A DNA stretch of 64,000 nt from Sphingomonadaceae bacterium (GTDB lineage: Bacteria > Pseudomonadota > Alphaproteobacteria > Sphingomonadales > Sphingomonadaceae), in contig CANGJI010000003.1 of NCBI GenBank assembly GCA_947454135.1, forward strand, positions 47,051 to 111,050, written 5' to 3'. This document shows, one piece after another, positions 1 to 9,801 of the stretch. Position 1 is the stretch's first letter. Every line of letters begins with the position of its first letter. Made by a program: the position numbers and the translations under genes. Below the pieces are notes generated by a model. It was not told the origin of the DNA, did not search any database, and saw nothing but the letters and a program-made list of their open reading frames with translations.

Positions 1-1
1 C

Positions 2-199
2 CCCTTCGCGCCCGGCGCGGCGGGCAATGTCTCGACCGAGGATGTCGTCTATATGCTCGAGCGCGCCGGTGTGCGCACCGGGCTCGATCTTTCCGCGCTC
101 ATCGCCTCCAACCACTGGTTGGCCGAGGTGATGGGCCGCACGTTGCCGGCAATGGTTGCCAAAGCGCCGGCATTTCCGAAACAGCTTCAAGAGGGATAG
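2..199 (+). CDS. HMG-CoA lyase-like protein, C-terminal fragment (5' end outside window)
   Basis: Open frame from base 2: PFAPGAAGNVSTEDVVYMLERAGVRTGLDLSAL...KQLQEG*; the G(C/F)P(Y/F)APGA.GN.(A/S)TEDV.YML block is typical of hydroxymethylglutaryl-CoA lyase family C-termini. Confidence 0.8.
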   Translation, partial: PFAPGAAGNVSTEDVVYMLERAGVRTGLDLSALIASNHWLAEVMGRTLPAMVAKAPAFPKQLQEG

Positions 200-202
200 G
201 GC

Positions 203-2260
203 ATGGGTTACCGTCTGGGTGTCGACGTTGGCGGCACATTTACCGATCTGCTGCTGTTCGATACGTCGAGCGGCGCATTCTGGCGGCACAAGACGCCGTC
301 GACACCGCATGATAGCTCCGAGGGCATCCTCAACGGCGTGACTGCGATCTGCGGGAAGGCGGGGATCAAGACCGGCGATATCGACTACTTCCTCCACGGC
401 ACGACCGTGGCGACCAACGCCGTGCTCGAAGGCAAGGGTTCGCGGGTCGGCCTCGTGACGACCGAGGGCTATCGCCACATCCTCCAGATCGCGCGCAGCT
501 TCGTGCCCGGCGGCCTTGCAGGCTGGATCATCTGGCCCAAGCCGACCCCGTTGGCGGCGCTCGAAGACACCGTGACGGTCAAGGGCCGCATCGATGCCGA
601 GGGCCACGAAGTGCGCCCGCTGGACGAGGCCGATATCCGCGCGCAGCTCGGCCTGCTCAAGGCGCAGGGCGTCGAGGCGGTGACGGTCAGCCTGATCAAC
701 GCCTATGTGAACGGCGCGCATGAAGCCCGCGTCGGTGAAATCGCTGCCGAGATCATGCCCGGCGTGCCGGTGTCGCTCAGCCATCAGGTCCTGCCGGAAA
801 TGCAGGAATACGAGCGTACGCTGACGACCGTTGCCAACGCTGCGGTGCGCCCGGTGGTGAGCCGCTACGTCTCCAACCTCCGCGACCGTCTGGCGGGCGA
901 GGGAATGACGGGCAAGCTCTCGCTGCTGCGCTCGGATGGCGGCCTCATGTCGGCGCAGAAAGCCGAGGAGCAGCCGGTCAACATTCTCATGTCCGGCCCC
1001 GCAGGCGGTGTGACCGGCGCGATCTGGGTCGGCCGCAATGCCGGCATCCGCAATATCCTTACGCTCGACGTCGGCGGCACCTCGACCGACGTTGCGCTGA
1101 TCGAAAACCTCGAGCCGCGCCGCCAGCGCACGACCGAAGTGGGCCACCTGTCGGTCCGCGCCTCGGCGCTCGACGTGAAGACCGTCGGCGCTGGCGGTGG
1201 TTCGATCGCCTATGTGCCGGAACTCACCAAGGCGCTGCGTGTCGGCCCGCAGTCGGCGGGCGCGGTGCCCGGGCCGGCGGCTTACGGCAAGGGCGGCGAA
1301 CTGCCGACCGTGACCGATGCCAACGTCGTGCTGGGCTATCTTCCCGAAAATCTCCTCGGCGGCACCTTCCGGCTTGACCGCGAGGCCTCGACCAAGGCGG
1401 TGCAGACCATCGCCGATGCGCTGGGCATCGACCTCATGGCGGCGGCGCGCGGGATCATCGATATCGTCAACGAGAACATGTTCGGCGCGCTGCGCATGAT
1501 CTCGGTGCAGCAGGGTTACGATCCGCGCCACTTCGCGCTGATGGGCTTCGGTGGGGCAGGTCCGCTCCACGTCAACGCCATCGCCCGCCTGCTTGGAGCG
1601 TGGCCTGCCGTTTCGCCGGTCTCGCCGGGCGTGCTCTGCGCGCTGGGCGATGCGACGACGCGGATGCGCACGGAAACAGCGCGCAGCTTCTCGCGCCTTG
1701 CGACGCAGACCGAGGCTAGCGAACTGATCGCGATCCTTGCCGAGATGGCGGCCCAGACGCGCGGCGAGCTGCTTTCGGACGGCGTGCCGGCAGACGAGAT
1801 CACCACCGAGTTCGAAGTCGACGTGCGCTATGCGGGCCAGGCCTTCGAAGTGCCGCTGACGATCACGCCCGAAGTGCTGGAGACCGACGGCATCGCCGGC
1901 ATCCTCGCGCGTTTCGATGCCGAGCACAAACGTCTGTTCACCTTCAACATGGATACCCCGCACGAGATCGTGAACCTGCGCGCAGTGGCGCTTGGTCGCG
2001 CGCTCGATCTGCCGGCGGCCGAACTCCCCAAGGGTGACGGCAACCCGGCGGCGGCGAAGATGCGCGACCACACGCTTTGGATGGACGGGCGTGAGCAGGC
2101 GGCGGTGATCTATGACCGCGCCAAGCTGCGCGCCGGGGACAAGATCCCGGGTCCGGCCATTGTCTGCGAGATGGACTCCACCACGCTCATCGAAAGCGGC
2201 TGCGTCGGCACGGTCGACCATGTCGGCAACATCCTGATCAATCTGGGCCAAGTGGCTTAA
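203..2260 (+). CDS. Hydantoinase/oxoprolinase family subunit A (HyuA-type; 5-oxoprolinase / N-methylhydantoinase / acetone-acetophenone carboxylase superfamily)
   Basis: 685 aa; N-terminal GVDVGGTFTDLLLFD, HGTTVATNAVLE, internal LDVGGTSTDVALI. Confidence 0.9.
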   Translation: MGYRLGVDVGGTFTDLLLFDTSSGAFWRHKTPSTPHDSSEGILNGVTAICGKAGIKTGDIDYFLHGTTVATNAVLEGKGSRVGLVTTEGYRHILQIARSFVPGGLAGWIIWPKPTPLAALEDTVTVKGRIDAEGHEVRPLDEADIRAQLGLLKAQGVEAVTVSLINAYVNGAHEARVGEIAAEIMPGVPVSLSHQVLPEMQEYERTLTTVANAAVRPVVSRYVSNLRDRLAGEGMTGKLSLLRSDGGLMSAQKAEEQPVNILMSGPAGGVTGAIWVGRNAGIRNILTLDVGGTSTDVALIENLEPRRQRTTEVGHLSVRASALDVKTVGAGGGSIAYVPELTKALRVGPQSAGAVPGPAAYGKGGELPTVTDANVVLGYLPENLLGGTFRLDREASTKAVQTIADALGIDLMAAARGIIDIVNENMFGALRMISVQQGYDPRHFALMGFGGAGPLHVNAIARLLGAWPAVSPVSPGVLCALGDATTRMRTETARSFSRLATQTEASELIAILAEMAAQTRGELLSDGVPADEITTEFEVDVRYAGQAFEVPLTITPEVLETDGIAGILARFDAEHKRLFTFNMDTPHEIVNLRAVALGRALDLPAAELPKGDGNPAAAKMRDHTLWMDGREQAAVIYDRAKLRAGDKIPGPAIVCEMDSTTLIESGCVGTVDHVGNILINLGQVA

Positions 2261-2278
2261 TCCGGGGGAGCGACCAAA

Positions 2279-4165
2279 ATGCCTGCAACCATAGTCCAGA
2301 CGAACCCCGTCCCGTTCAACCGCGTCGCCATCGACCCGGTGACGCTCGACATCATCGAGAACGCGCTGCGCAACGCGCGCATCGAGATGGACGCAACGCT
2401 CGTGCGCACCGCGATGTCGCCCGGCATCCGTGAGCAGGGCGACGCGTTCCCGCTGATCGCCGACCACACCGGCAAGATGATCGTCGGCCAGTTCGGCAGC
2501 TTCATTGGCGGCTTCCTCGACAACTACGAGGGCACGCTTGAAGACGGCGACATGATCTTCCTGTCCGACCCCTATTCGGTCGGCGGCGCGATCAGCCACT
2601 CGAACGACTGGCTCGTGCTGCTGCCGGTGTTCAAGGATGGTCGCCTGATCGCCTATACCTCGATGTTCGGCCACCAGAGCGATATCGGCGGCAAGGTCGT
2701 CGGCTCGATGCCGATCAACGCCCGCTCGATCTTCGAGGAAGGCGTGCGCATTCCGCCGGTCAAGATCTGGAAGAAGGGCGAGTACAACGACGACCTGATG
2801 AAGCTCGTCATGCACCAGACGCGCAAGCCCGACTGGTGCCAGGCGGATCTCAACGCGCTGATCGCGGCCTGCCGCGTCGCCTCGCGCCGGGTGATCGAAA
2901 TGGCCGAGCGCTTCGGCGATGACGTCTACGTCTCGGCGACGCAGGATCTTCTCGCGCGCAATCACCGCGCAATGCAGGCGCTGATCGGCATGGCGATTGC
3001 CGAGGAGCCGGTAAGCTTCGAGGACTACATCTGCGACGATGGCATGGGCTATGGCCCGTACAAGATCAAATGCACGATGTGGCGCGAGGACGGACGGGTG
3101 ATCCTCGACTTTGCGGGCACCGATCCGCAGAGCCAGGCCTCGATCAATTTCTTCCTCAACGAGAACATGTTCAAGATGTTCTTCGGCATCTACATGATCA
3201 TGGTCTTCGACCCGCAGATCCTGTTCAACGACGGGTTCTACGATCTGATCGACGTGCGGATTCCCGAAGGATCGCTGCTCAAGCCGAAGTTCCCGGCAGC
3301 CCTCTCGGGCCGCACCCATGCGCTGGGGCGGATCTTCGACATCCTCGGCGGACTGCTGGGCCAGAAGACCCCGGAGTTCCTCAACGCCGCGGGCTTCTCC
3401 TCCTCGCCGCACCTGTTCTACTCGGGCAACGATGCACGCCCCGGCAAGGGCGGGGAATGGTTCCAGCTGTTCCAGATCGGCTTCGGCGGCATTCCCGGAC
3501 GTCCGATGGGCGACGGGCCGGACGGGCACTCGCTGTGGCCGGGCTTCACCAACGTGCCGAACGAGTTCCTCGAGCGCTACTTCCCGATGCGCATCGAGCG
3601 CTATGAATGCGCAGCTGACAGCGGCGGCGCAGGGCTCCACCGCGGCGGCAACGGCATTCACATGACCTACCGCTTCCTCAGCGCAGGCACGATCTCGATC
3701 CACGACGACCGCTGGTTCGTGCCGCCGTGGGGCGTGAACGGCGGCGAGCCGGGCATGCGCGCGCGCAAAGTGCTCGAACGCGCCGACGGCACGAGCGTGA
3801 TCGTCGGCAACAAGGTCGAGGACGTCGAAGTCGAGGCGGGCGACCAGCTGCACTTCATCACCTGGGGCGGCGGCGGTTGGGGCGACCCGCTCGCACGCGA
3901 CCCGGCGCTTGTCGGCAAGGAAATCGTGCAGGGCCTCGTCACGCCGGAAGGCGCGAAGGCTTATGGCGTCGTCGCCGATGCGGCAGGCGTGGTCGACATG
4001 GCCGCGACCGAGGCGCTGCGGGCGGAGCTGTCGGCCAGTCGTGGTGAGCTGCCGCTGTTCAACTATGGGCCGGGGATCGAGGCACTGCGTTCCGCGTGCG
4101 AGGCCGAGACGGGCCTTGTTGCCCCGATCCAGCCTGTCTGGCCGCATCTCGAAGCGGCGGAGTAA
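2279..4165 (+). CDS. Hydantoinase B/oxoprolinase family protein (HyuB-type)
   Basis: 628 aa; DPVTLDIIENALRNARIEMDATLVRTAMSPGIREQGDAFPLI and GGGGWGDPLARDP are typical of the family; directly downstream of hyuA. Confidence 0.9.
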   Translation: MPATIVQTNPVPFNRVAIDPVTLDIIENALRNARIEMDATLVRTAMSPGIREQGDAFPLIADHTGKMIVGQFGSFIGGFLDNYEGTLEDGDMIFLSDPYSVGGAISHSNDWLVLLPVFKDGRLIAYTSMFGHQSDIGGKVVGSMPINARSIFEEGVRIPPVKIWKKGEYNDDLMKLVMHQTRKPDWCQADLNALIAACRVASRRVIEMAERFGDDVYVSATQDLLARNHRAMQALIGMAIAEEPVSFEDYICDDGMGYGPYKIKCTMWREDGRVILDFAGTDPQSQASINFFLNENMFKMFFGIYMIMVFDPQILFNDGFYDLIDVRIPEGSLLKPKFPAALSGRTHALGRIFDILGGLLGQKTPEFLNAAGFSSSPHLFYSGNDARPGKGGEWFQLFQIGFGGIPGRPMGDGPDGHSLWPGFTNVPNEFLERYFPMRIERYECAADSGGAGLHRGGNGIHMTYRFLSAGTISIHDDRWFVPPWGVNGGEPGMRARKVLERADGTSVIVGNKVEDVEVEAGDQLHFITWGGGGWGDPLARDPALVGKEIVQGLVTPEGAKAYGVVADAAGVVDMAATEALRAELSASRGELPLFNYGPGIEALRSACEAETGLVAPIQPVWPHLEAAE

Positions 4166-5374
4166 GTGCACATGACTGCAGGTGCTTTGAGCGATATCCG
4201 CGTCGTCGAACTGGGCCAGCTGCTGGCAGGCCCGTTCTGCGGCCAATTGCTCGGCGACATGGGCGCCGACGTCATCAAGGTCGAGCCGCCGCATGTGAAC
4301 GGCAAGGGCGGCGGCGACCCGATGCGTGACTGGGGCCAGGGCGACGAGAAGGTGCAGTGGGAAGTTATCGCGCGCAACAAGCGCTCGGTCTCGGCCAATT
4401 TGCGCATTCCCGAAGGTCAGGCGCTGGTGCGGCGGCTGATCCGGGAAGCCGATGTGCTGATCGAGAACTTCAAGCCCGGCACGCTCGAAAAGTGGGGCCT
4501 TGGCCCTGACGTGCTGCTGGCAGAGCAGCCCAGCCTCATCATCGCGCGCATGTCGGGCTATGGACAGGACGGCCCCTATTCGGACCGCGCCGGCTTTGGC
4601 GGCATCGGCGAGGCGATGGGCGGTTGGCGCTACATCGTGGGTGAGCCGGATCGGCCGCCGAGCCGCATGGGTGTTTCGATCGGCGATACGCTGACCGCAA
4701 CTTATGGCTGCATGGGCGTGCTGGCCGCGCTGCATGTGCGCGAAAAGACCGGCAAGGGGCAGGTGATCGACGCCGCGCTCTATGAAAGCGTGCTGCAGGT
4801 CATGGAAGGCCTCGTGCCGGAATACGACCGCATGGGCCTGATCCGCGAGCGCTCCGGCTCGATCCTCAAGGGCATCGCACCGTCTAACGTCTATTCGTGC
4901 AAGGACGGCGAGTTCATGATCGGGGCCAACAAGGACTCGCTGTGGAAGCGCCTTGCCGCCGTGATGGGCCAGCCCGAACTGGGCGATGATCCGCGCTTTG
5001 CGACGCATCTGGCGCGCGGCGCGAACCAGACCGAGATCGACAACCTCATCAACGACTGGACGAAGACCAGGACCATCGAGGAAGTCGATGCAGCGATGAT
5101 CGAGGCTTCGATCCCGGCGGGCCGGGTCTACCGTGCGCCTGACATGCTGGCCGATCCCCACTTCGAGGCGCGCGGCGCGATCATCGAGGTGGAGACCGAA
5201 CGTTTCGGAGCGCTCAAGATGCAGGGGGCGTTCCCCAAGCTTTCGGGTACGCCGAGCGGTGTGCGCCGTCCGGCCCCGTCGACGGTCGGGCAGCACAATG
5301 ATGAGATCTACGGCGGGCTGCTGGGCATGAGCGAGGCGGAACTGGAACAGCTTGCGGCAGGCGGCGTGATCTGA
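4166..5374 (+). CDS. CaiB/BaiF class III CoA-transferase
   Basis: LSDIRVVELGQLLAGPFCGQLLGDMGADVIKVEPP...RNKRSVSANLR; GTG at 4166 or ATG at 4172. Confidence 0.92.
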   Translation: MHMTAGALSDIRVVELGQLLAGPFCGQLLGDMGADVIKVEPPHVNGKGGGDPMRDWGQGDEKVQWEVIARNKRSVSANLRIPEGQALVRRLIREADVLIENFKPGTLEKWGLGPDVLLAEQPSLIIARMSGYGQDGPYSDRAGFGGIGEAMGGWRYIVGEPDRPPSRMGVSIGDTLTATYGCMGVLAALHVREKTGKGQVIDAALYESVLQVMEGLVPEYDRMGLIRERSGSILKGIAPSNVYSCKDGEFMIGANKDSLWKRLAAVMGQPELGDDPRFATHLARGANQTEIDNLINDWTKTRTIEEVDAAMIEASIPAGRVYRAPDMLADPHFEARGAIIEVETERFGALKMQGAFPKLSGTPSGVRRPAPSTVGQHNDEIYGGLLGMSEAELEQLAAGGVI

Positions 5375-6015
5375 TGGCGCGGGGCGAGGCGGACCTTTCC
5401 GGCAACTACGCCGGGGCTTTCGACGGCTCACTACCTTTCGGCGAGCGCCCCGCTGTCATCGTGATCGACATGGTCGAGGCCTACCTGCAACCCGGCTCTC
5501 CGCTTTACGCCGGGGTCGAGGATGCCGTGGCCAGCGCCGCGCGGCTCGTCGCGGCGGCGCGCGAATGCGGTGCTCCGGTGATCTTCACCAACGTGGAGTA
5601 CCAGCCGGGCGGCGCTGACGGCGGGGTGTTCTTCCGCAAGGTGCCTGCGCTCAAGGTGTTCGAGAAGGGGTCGCCGCTGGGGGCATTTCCGGCGCAGCTC
5701 AGCCCGGTGGACGGCGATTTCGTAATCACCAAGCGCTATGCTTCGGCCTTCTTTGCCACGCATCTGGCCGCCACGCTGACCTCGCTCGGTGTCGATACGC
5801 TGGTGATCGCGGGGGTTTCCACCTCCGGCTGCGTACGCGCGACCGCGCTCGATGCCTGCCAGAACGGTTTCCTGCCCTTCGTGGTGCGCGATGCCTGCGG
5901 GGATCGCCATGAGGCGCCGCACGAGGCGAACCTGTTCGATCTTCAGGCGAAGTATGCCGAAGTGGTCAGCGAGGCGCAGGTCTTGCAACTGATGGCGCGC
6001 ACCGCTCAGGCCTGA
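5374..6015 (+). CDS. Isochorismatase-family cysteine hydrolase (N-carbamoylsarcosine amidase-like)
   Basis: PAVIVIDMVEAYLQPGSPLY...FVITKRYASAFFATHLAATLTSLGVDTLVIAGVSTSGCVRATALDA; overlaps previous stop. Confidence 0.9.
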   Translation: MARGEADLSGNYAGAFDGSLPFGERPAVIVIDMVEAYLQPGSPLYAGVEDAVASAARLVAAARECGAPVIFTNVEYQPGGADGGVFFRKVPALKVFEKGSPLGAFPAQLSPVDGDFVITKRYASAFFATHLAATLTSLGVDTLVIAGVSTSGCVRATALDACQNGFLPFVVRDACGDRHEAPHEANLFDLQAKYAEVVSEAQVLQLMARTAQA

Positions 6016-6445
6016 TCGGCTCGGCCAGCGGCGCGAGCAGGCGGGCCAGCGTGACCCGGTCCTCTTCAGCGACGCGCGCGCCCAACGCTTCTTCGATCGC
6101 TGCGGCAAAGACCGGCCACATTGCTGCGCGCATGGCGAGGCCTTCGATCGTCAGGTTCAGGGTATGGCCGCGGGCGTCATCGGTGCAGGGCGTGCGCTCC
6201 AGCAGTCCGGCCTTCACCATCCGGTCCAGCAGCCGCGATAGCGCATATTGCTCGAGCCCGAGGACGCCCTGCAGATCGCGCGGGCGCTGCGCTCCGCTTC
6301 GTTCGAGCGTCAGCAGCACATCGTACCATGCGGGCGGCGGCAAGCCGAGTGACTGCAAGGTGGCGCTGCAGTGCTGTTCGGCGAGTTCGGCGGCGCGCAG
6401 CAAGCGGTTCCATGCCAGCAAGGTCGTGGCGGCGGGCATTGTCAT
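5966..6445 (-). CDS. MarR-family transcriptional regulator
   Basis: MTMPAATTLLAWNRLLRAAELAEQ...LPPPAWYDVLLTLERSGAQRPRDLQGVLGLEQYALSRLLDRMVKAGLLERTPCTDDARGHTLNLT; start moved to Met at 6445. Confidence 0.85.
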   Translation of the reverse strand: MTMPAATTLLAWNRLLRAAELAEQHCSATLQSLGLPPPAWYDVLLTLERSGAQRPRDLQGVLGLEQYALSRLLDRMVKAGLLERTPCTDDARGHTLNLTIEGLAMRAAMWPVFAAAIEEALGARVAEEDRVTLARLLAPLAEPIRPERCAPSVARPAPR

Positions 6446-6462
6446 GGGGCGCACGTCTTTCA

Positions 6463-6524
6463 ATGCGTGTGCATGGAAAAGCCCATGCGGCTGCATCGAA
6501 AATTCTATGCGCCTGCATCGGAAA
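6463..6524. promoter_or_regulatory. Three phased copies of an ATGC-N4-GCAT element, candidate MarR operator array
   Basis: ATGCGTGTGCATGGAAAA (6463), ATGCGGCTGCATCGAAAA (6485), ATGCGCCTGCATCGGAAA (6507): exact 22-bp period, lying between the antiporter stop and the MarR start. Confidence 0.6.
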
Positions 6525-6544
6525 GTCCAAGCAAGTGCAACTAC

Positions 6545-8290
6545 TTAACCCGGCTCGCCCTCGGCCTCCTGCGGATCGGGCCGGTGGATGAGCCGATCGC
6601 GTGCTGCGCGGGGATCGCCAGTCTCGACCTGAATGGCGAGGCGCTCGCTATCGCGCACGCGGAACGAGGTTTCGGCGCGCGTGATCGCCTCGTTGCTGAG
6701 GCCTGCATTGTCGAGCGCGGCGCGGGCCATGGCGATGGCGCTTTCAAGGGTTTCGCGCACGATCAGCGTGGCGGGGGCCCCGCGCAGCTTCATCACCGCG
6801 CGCCGATCGAAGGCACGGACGAAGATCGCGGCGCGGGGAAAGGCTTCGTGGACAGCGTGGAGCATCGGCGCATCGAGTTGATCGCCGTCGATGCAGAACA
6901 GGATCATCTCTGCCTCCGCTGCACCGGCCTGCCGCAGCATGTCGATCCGGGTGCCATCGCCGAAATAGACCTTGGCGCCGAATGTGCCGGCGACGTCGAT
7001 CATGTCGACATCGGTGTCGATCAGGGTGACGGTGATGCCGCCCGCCTGAAGCACCTGACCCACCGCCTGCCCGAAGCGGCCATAGCCGACGATCAGCGCA
7101 CTGGCGCCATCGCTCGACGGTCCTTCGCGCGATCCTGAGGCGGCGACCGGTTCGCTGCGGAAGCGGCGGGTCGCAATCATCAGGAACGGGGTGGTCGCCA
7201 TCGAAAGCGTGACGACCGCGCCGAACAGGCTGGCGGCCTCGGGCGCGATGAGCAGCGCGTGGCTCGCCTGTGTGAACAGGACAAAACCGAATTCGCCGCC
7301 CTGGCTGAGCAGCAGGCCGAGCGCGAGCGCGCCGCGCCAGGGCATGCCGAACAGGCGCGCAATGCCGAACATCACGGCGGCCTTCACCGTGATCAGCATC
7401 AGCGCCATGGAGACGACGAAGAGCGGATCGCGGGCAATTGCGCCGAGATCGAGCATCATGCCGACAGCGAGGAAGAACAGGCCGAGCAGGATCGAGCGGA
7501 ACGGCTCGACATCGGCTTCCAGTTCGTGGCGATAGGGGCTGTCGGCCAGCATGACCCCGGCGATGAAAGCGCCAAGCGCGGTCGAAAGGCCGAGCAATTC
7601 CATCACCGCACCTGCCGCCAGCACCGTGAACAGAGCGGCGACGACGAACATCTCGCGCTCACCCAGATTGCCGATCAGGCGGAAGAGCGGGCGGATGAGG
7701 AAGCGGCCGGCCGCAACCAGTCCGGCGATTGCGGCAACAGTTTCGAGCGCGAGAAGCCAACCTGGCGGGCCGCCGGCGTCAGCCGGATTGCGGCTCAAGG
7801 CGGCGATGATGGTGATCAGCGGGATGATCGAGAGATCCTGAAACAGCAGGATCGAAAAGGCTCGCTCGCCAAACCGCGTCTTGAGACGGCCCGAGGACTG
7901 CAGCATCGGCAGCACCTGCGCGGTGGAGGAGAGCGCCAGCGGCAAGCCCAGCGCCAGCGCGGCAGCGGGCGAAAAGTTGGTCGTGACCATGATCGCCCCG
8001 GCCAGCGCCAGTCCGCAGATTGATACCTGCAGAAGGCCGAGCCCGAGAATGTCGCGCTTCATCCGCCACAGCTTGGCGGGATCGAGTTCCAGCCCGACGA
8101 GGAACAGCAGCAGGGTGATGCCAAGCTCGGCAAATCCCAGCTTCTGCTGCGCATCGCCGACCATGTTCAGCACAAACGGCCCCAGCACCGCGCCCGCCAC
8201 GAGATAACCCAGCGTGGCGCCGAGGCCGAGGCGGCGGAACAGCAGCACGAATGCCAGCGCGAAGCCGAAAAGCAGGAAGCCGTCGTGCAT
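6545..8290 (-). CDS. Monovalent cation:proton antiporter-2 (Kef-type) with RCK/TrkA-N domain
   Basis: MHDGFLLFGFALAFVLLFRRLGLGATLGYLVAGAVLGP...LSSTAQVLPML...; C-terminal ALIVGYGRFGQAVGQVLQAGGITVTLIDTD. Confidence 0.92.
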   Translation of the reverse strand: MHDGFLLFGFALAFVLLFRRLGLGATLGYLVAGAVLGPFVLNMVGDAQQKLGFAELGITLLLFLVGLELDPAKLWRMKRDILGLGLLQVSICGLALAGAIMVTTNFSPAAALALGLPLALSSTAQVLPMLQSSGRLKTRFGERAFSILLFQDLSIIPLITIIAALSRNPADAGGPPGWLLALETVAAIAGLVAAGRFLIRPLFRLIGNLGEREMFVVAALFTVLAAGAVMELLGLSTALGAFIAGVMLADSPYRHELEADVEPFRSILLGLFFLAVGMMLDLGAIARDPLFVVSMALMLITVKAAVMFGIARLFGMPWRGALALGLLLSQGGEFGFVLFTQASHALLIAPEAASLFGAVVTLSMATTPFLMIATRRFRSEPVAASGSREGPSSDGASALIVGYGRFGQAVGQVLQAGGITVTLIDTDVDMIDVAGTFGAKVYFGDGTRIDMLRQAGAAEAEMILFCIDGDQLDAPMLHAVHEAFPRAAIFVRAFDRRAVMKLRGAPATLIVRETLESAIAMARAALDNAGLSNEAITRAETSFRVRDSERLAIQVETGDPRAARDRLIHRPDPQEAEGEPG

Positions 8291-8447
8291 GATCGAGGCG
8301 GGGTGAGGGGACGTCACACCCGGGTTGTCAGCGCAAGTGCCGCCAAGGTCAACCGTGCTTCGGGAATGAGACCTTCCCGGATCTATTCTATTGACATTGA
8401 TGTAGGCAGCGTGGTTCCTTCTGCCCATAATCACTTGGGAGAATTCC

Positions 8448-8747
8448 ATGTCTGTTGCCGGCAAGTATGAGTGCGTGACCCGTTCGCCAATGGGCGATCA
8501 AACCTCGATCCTTACTGTCGAGGTTGATGGCAGCAGCTTCAGCGGCAGCAATTCGGGGCCTATGGGCAACATGGAAATCACGGGCGGCACCGTCGATGGC
8601 AACAGTATCGCGTGGTCGAGCAACATCACCGTGCCGATGCCGATGAAGCTCGATTGCAACGCCACCATCGATGGCGATACGCTGACCGGCACCGTGACGG
8701 CGGGCATGTTCGGCAGCTTCCCGATGACGGGCAAGCGCATCGGTTGA
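8448..8747 (+). CDS. Small conserved hypothetical protein, 99 aa
   Basis: SD-like GGGAGA upstream; intact ORF MSVAGKYECVTRSPMGDQTSILTVEVDGSSFSGS. Confidence 0.65.
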   Translation: MSVAGKYECVTRSPMGDQTSILTVEVDGSSFSGSNSGPMGNMEITGGTVDGNSIAWSSNITVPMPMKLDCNATIDGDTLTGTVTAGMFGSFPMTGKRIG

Positions 8748-8789
8748 ACGCGGCAGCGGGGGAGGGCCGTGCTCTCCCCCTGACGCGCC

Positions 8790-9248
8790 CTACCCCTGGC
8801 GCGGTTTCGTGCGCTTGAAAGTGCCGGAGAAGGCAAGCGACGGTTCGCCATCGGCGGTAATGAGACCGCGCGCGAAAACGAGGCTGCGACCGGCGCGGAT
8901 CACCTCTCCGCGTGCTTCGAGCAGTTGACCGGCGTGGGCCGGGCCGACGAATTCCGCGTTGAAGGTCACGGTCACGCCGCTCATTTCCTCGCCAGTGGCG
9001 CTGGCGATCATGAACAGCGAAAAATCACCGAAGGTCATCAGACAGCCGCCGTGAATGCTGCCATGCGCGTTGCAGTTCCTGGCGCGCGGACGGAAGCCGG
9101 TGACCACGCCCCGCTCGTCACGCCGCACGTAGAACGGCCCGACATCGTCCTCGAACGGATCGTTGCCCGCCCAGTGATACCATCCCGCCCATTCCGGATC
9201 GGCGGCGGGCTCAAGTTTTCCTGCAAATGGCGGGGTTTCGGTCGTCAT
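8790..9248 (-). CDS. PaaI-type hotdog thioesterase
   Basis: RARNCNAHGSIHGGCLMTFGDFSLFMIASA...GVTVTFNAEFVGPAHAGQLLEARGEVIRAGRSLVFARG. Confidence 0.85.
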   Translation of the reverse strand: MTTETPPFAGKLEPAADPEWAGWYHWAGNDPFEDDVGPFYVRRDERGVVTGFRPRARNCNAHGSIHGGCLMTFGDFSLFMIASATGEEMSGVTVTFNAEFVGPAHAGQLLEARGEVIRAGRSLVFARGLITADGEPSLAFSGTFKRTKPRQG

Positions 9249-9443
9249 GCTGTAGGTTGGTCCGGAATGGTTGAAGCGCTGCGTCCTAAAGCAGGAAATC
9301 CCCCGCGGCCAGTGTGTGCGGCGAGACGAGGGCTGACAGAACCTTGCGTCAAATGCGAATAACAACCCTGTTCGGCACCTTGTCATACCTCGAATGTGCT
9401 TTTCCGGTTGAAACGGCGAGACAAGTATGATTCTGTCTTCTTG

Positions 9444-9755
9444 ATGAAACGTCGCCAGACCTCCCTCAAGCTTCCGCGCGAGAGCATGGCCCAGACCCTG
9501 TCGCTGATTGCGCTGCTGGTTCTGGGTGCATTTGCGCTGGCAGGGCCAAGCGGCGTTCTGGCGTGGACCGAAAACGCGCGTCTGCTCGAACAGCGTCAGG
9601 CCGAAGTGAAGCAGCTTCAGGCGGAGCGTGATCGGCTGCGTAATCGGGTCAATCTGCTCGATCCGCGCCATGCCGATCCCGATCTGGTCGGCGAACTGCT
9701 GCGGTCGGATCTCAACGTGGCGCATCCGGACGAGATCGTCATTCAGCGCAAGTAA
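9444..9755 (+). CDS. ftsB: Septum formation initiator family protein (FtsB/DivIC)
   Basis: Single TM helix plus coiled coil ENARLLEQRQAEVKQLQAERDRLRNRVNLL, then HADPDLVGELLRSDLNVAHPDEIVI. Confidence 0.8.
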   Translation: MKRRQTSLKLPRESMAQTLSLIALLVLGAFALAGPSGVLAWTENARLLEQRQAEVKQLQAERDRLRNRVNLLDPRHADPDLVGELLRSDLNVAHPDEIVIQRK

Positions 9756-9801
9756 GGCCGTCCGGCACAACCAGCGCGATCTTTACGGAGCAGCATGAGG
9801 C

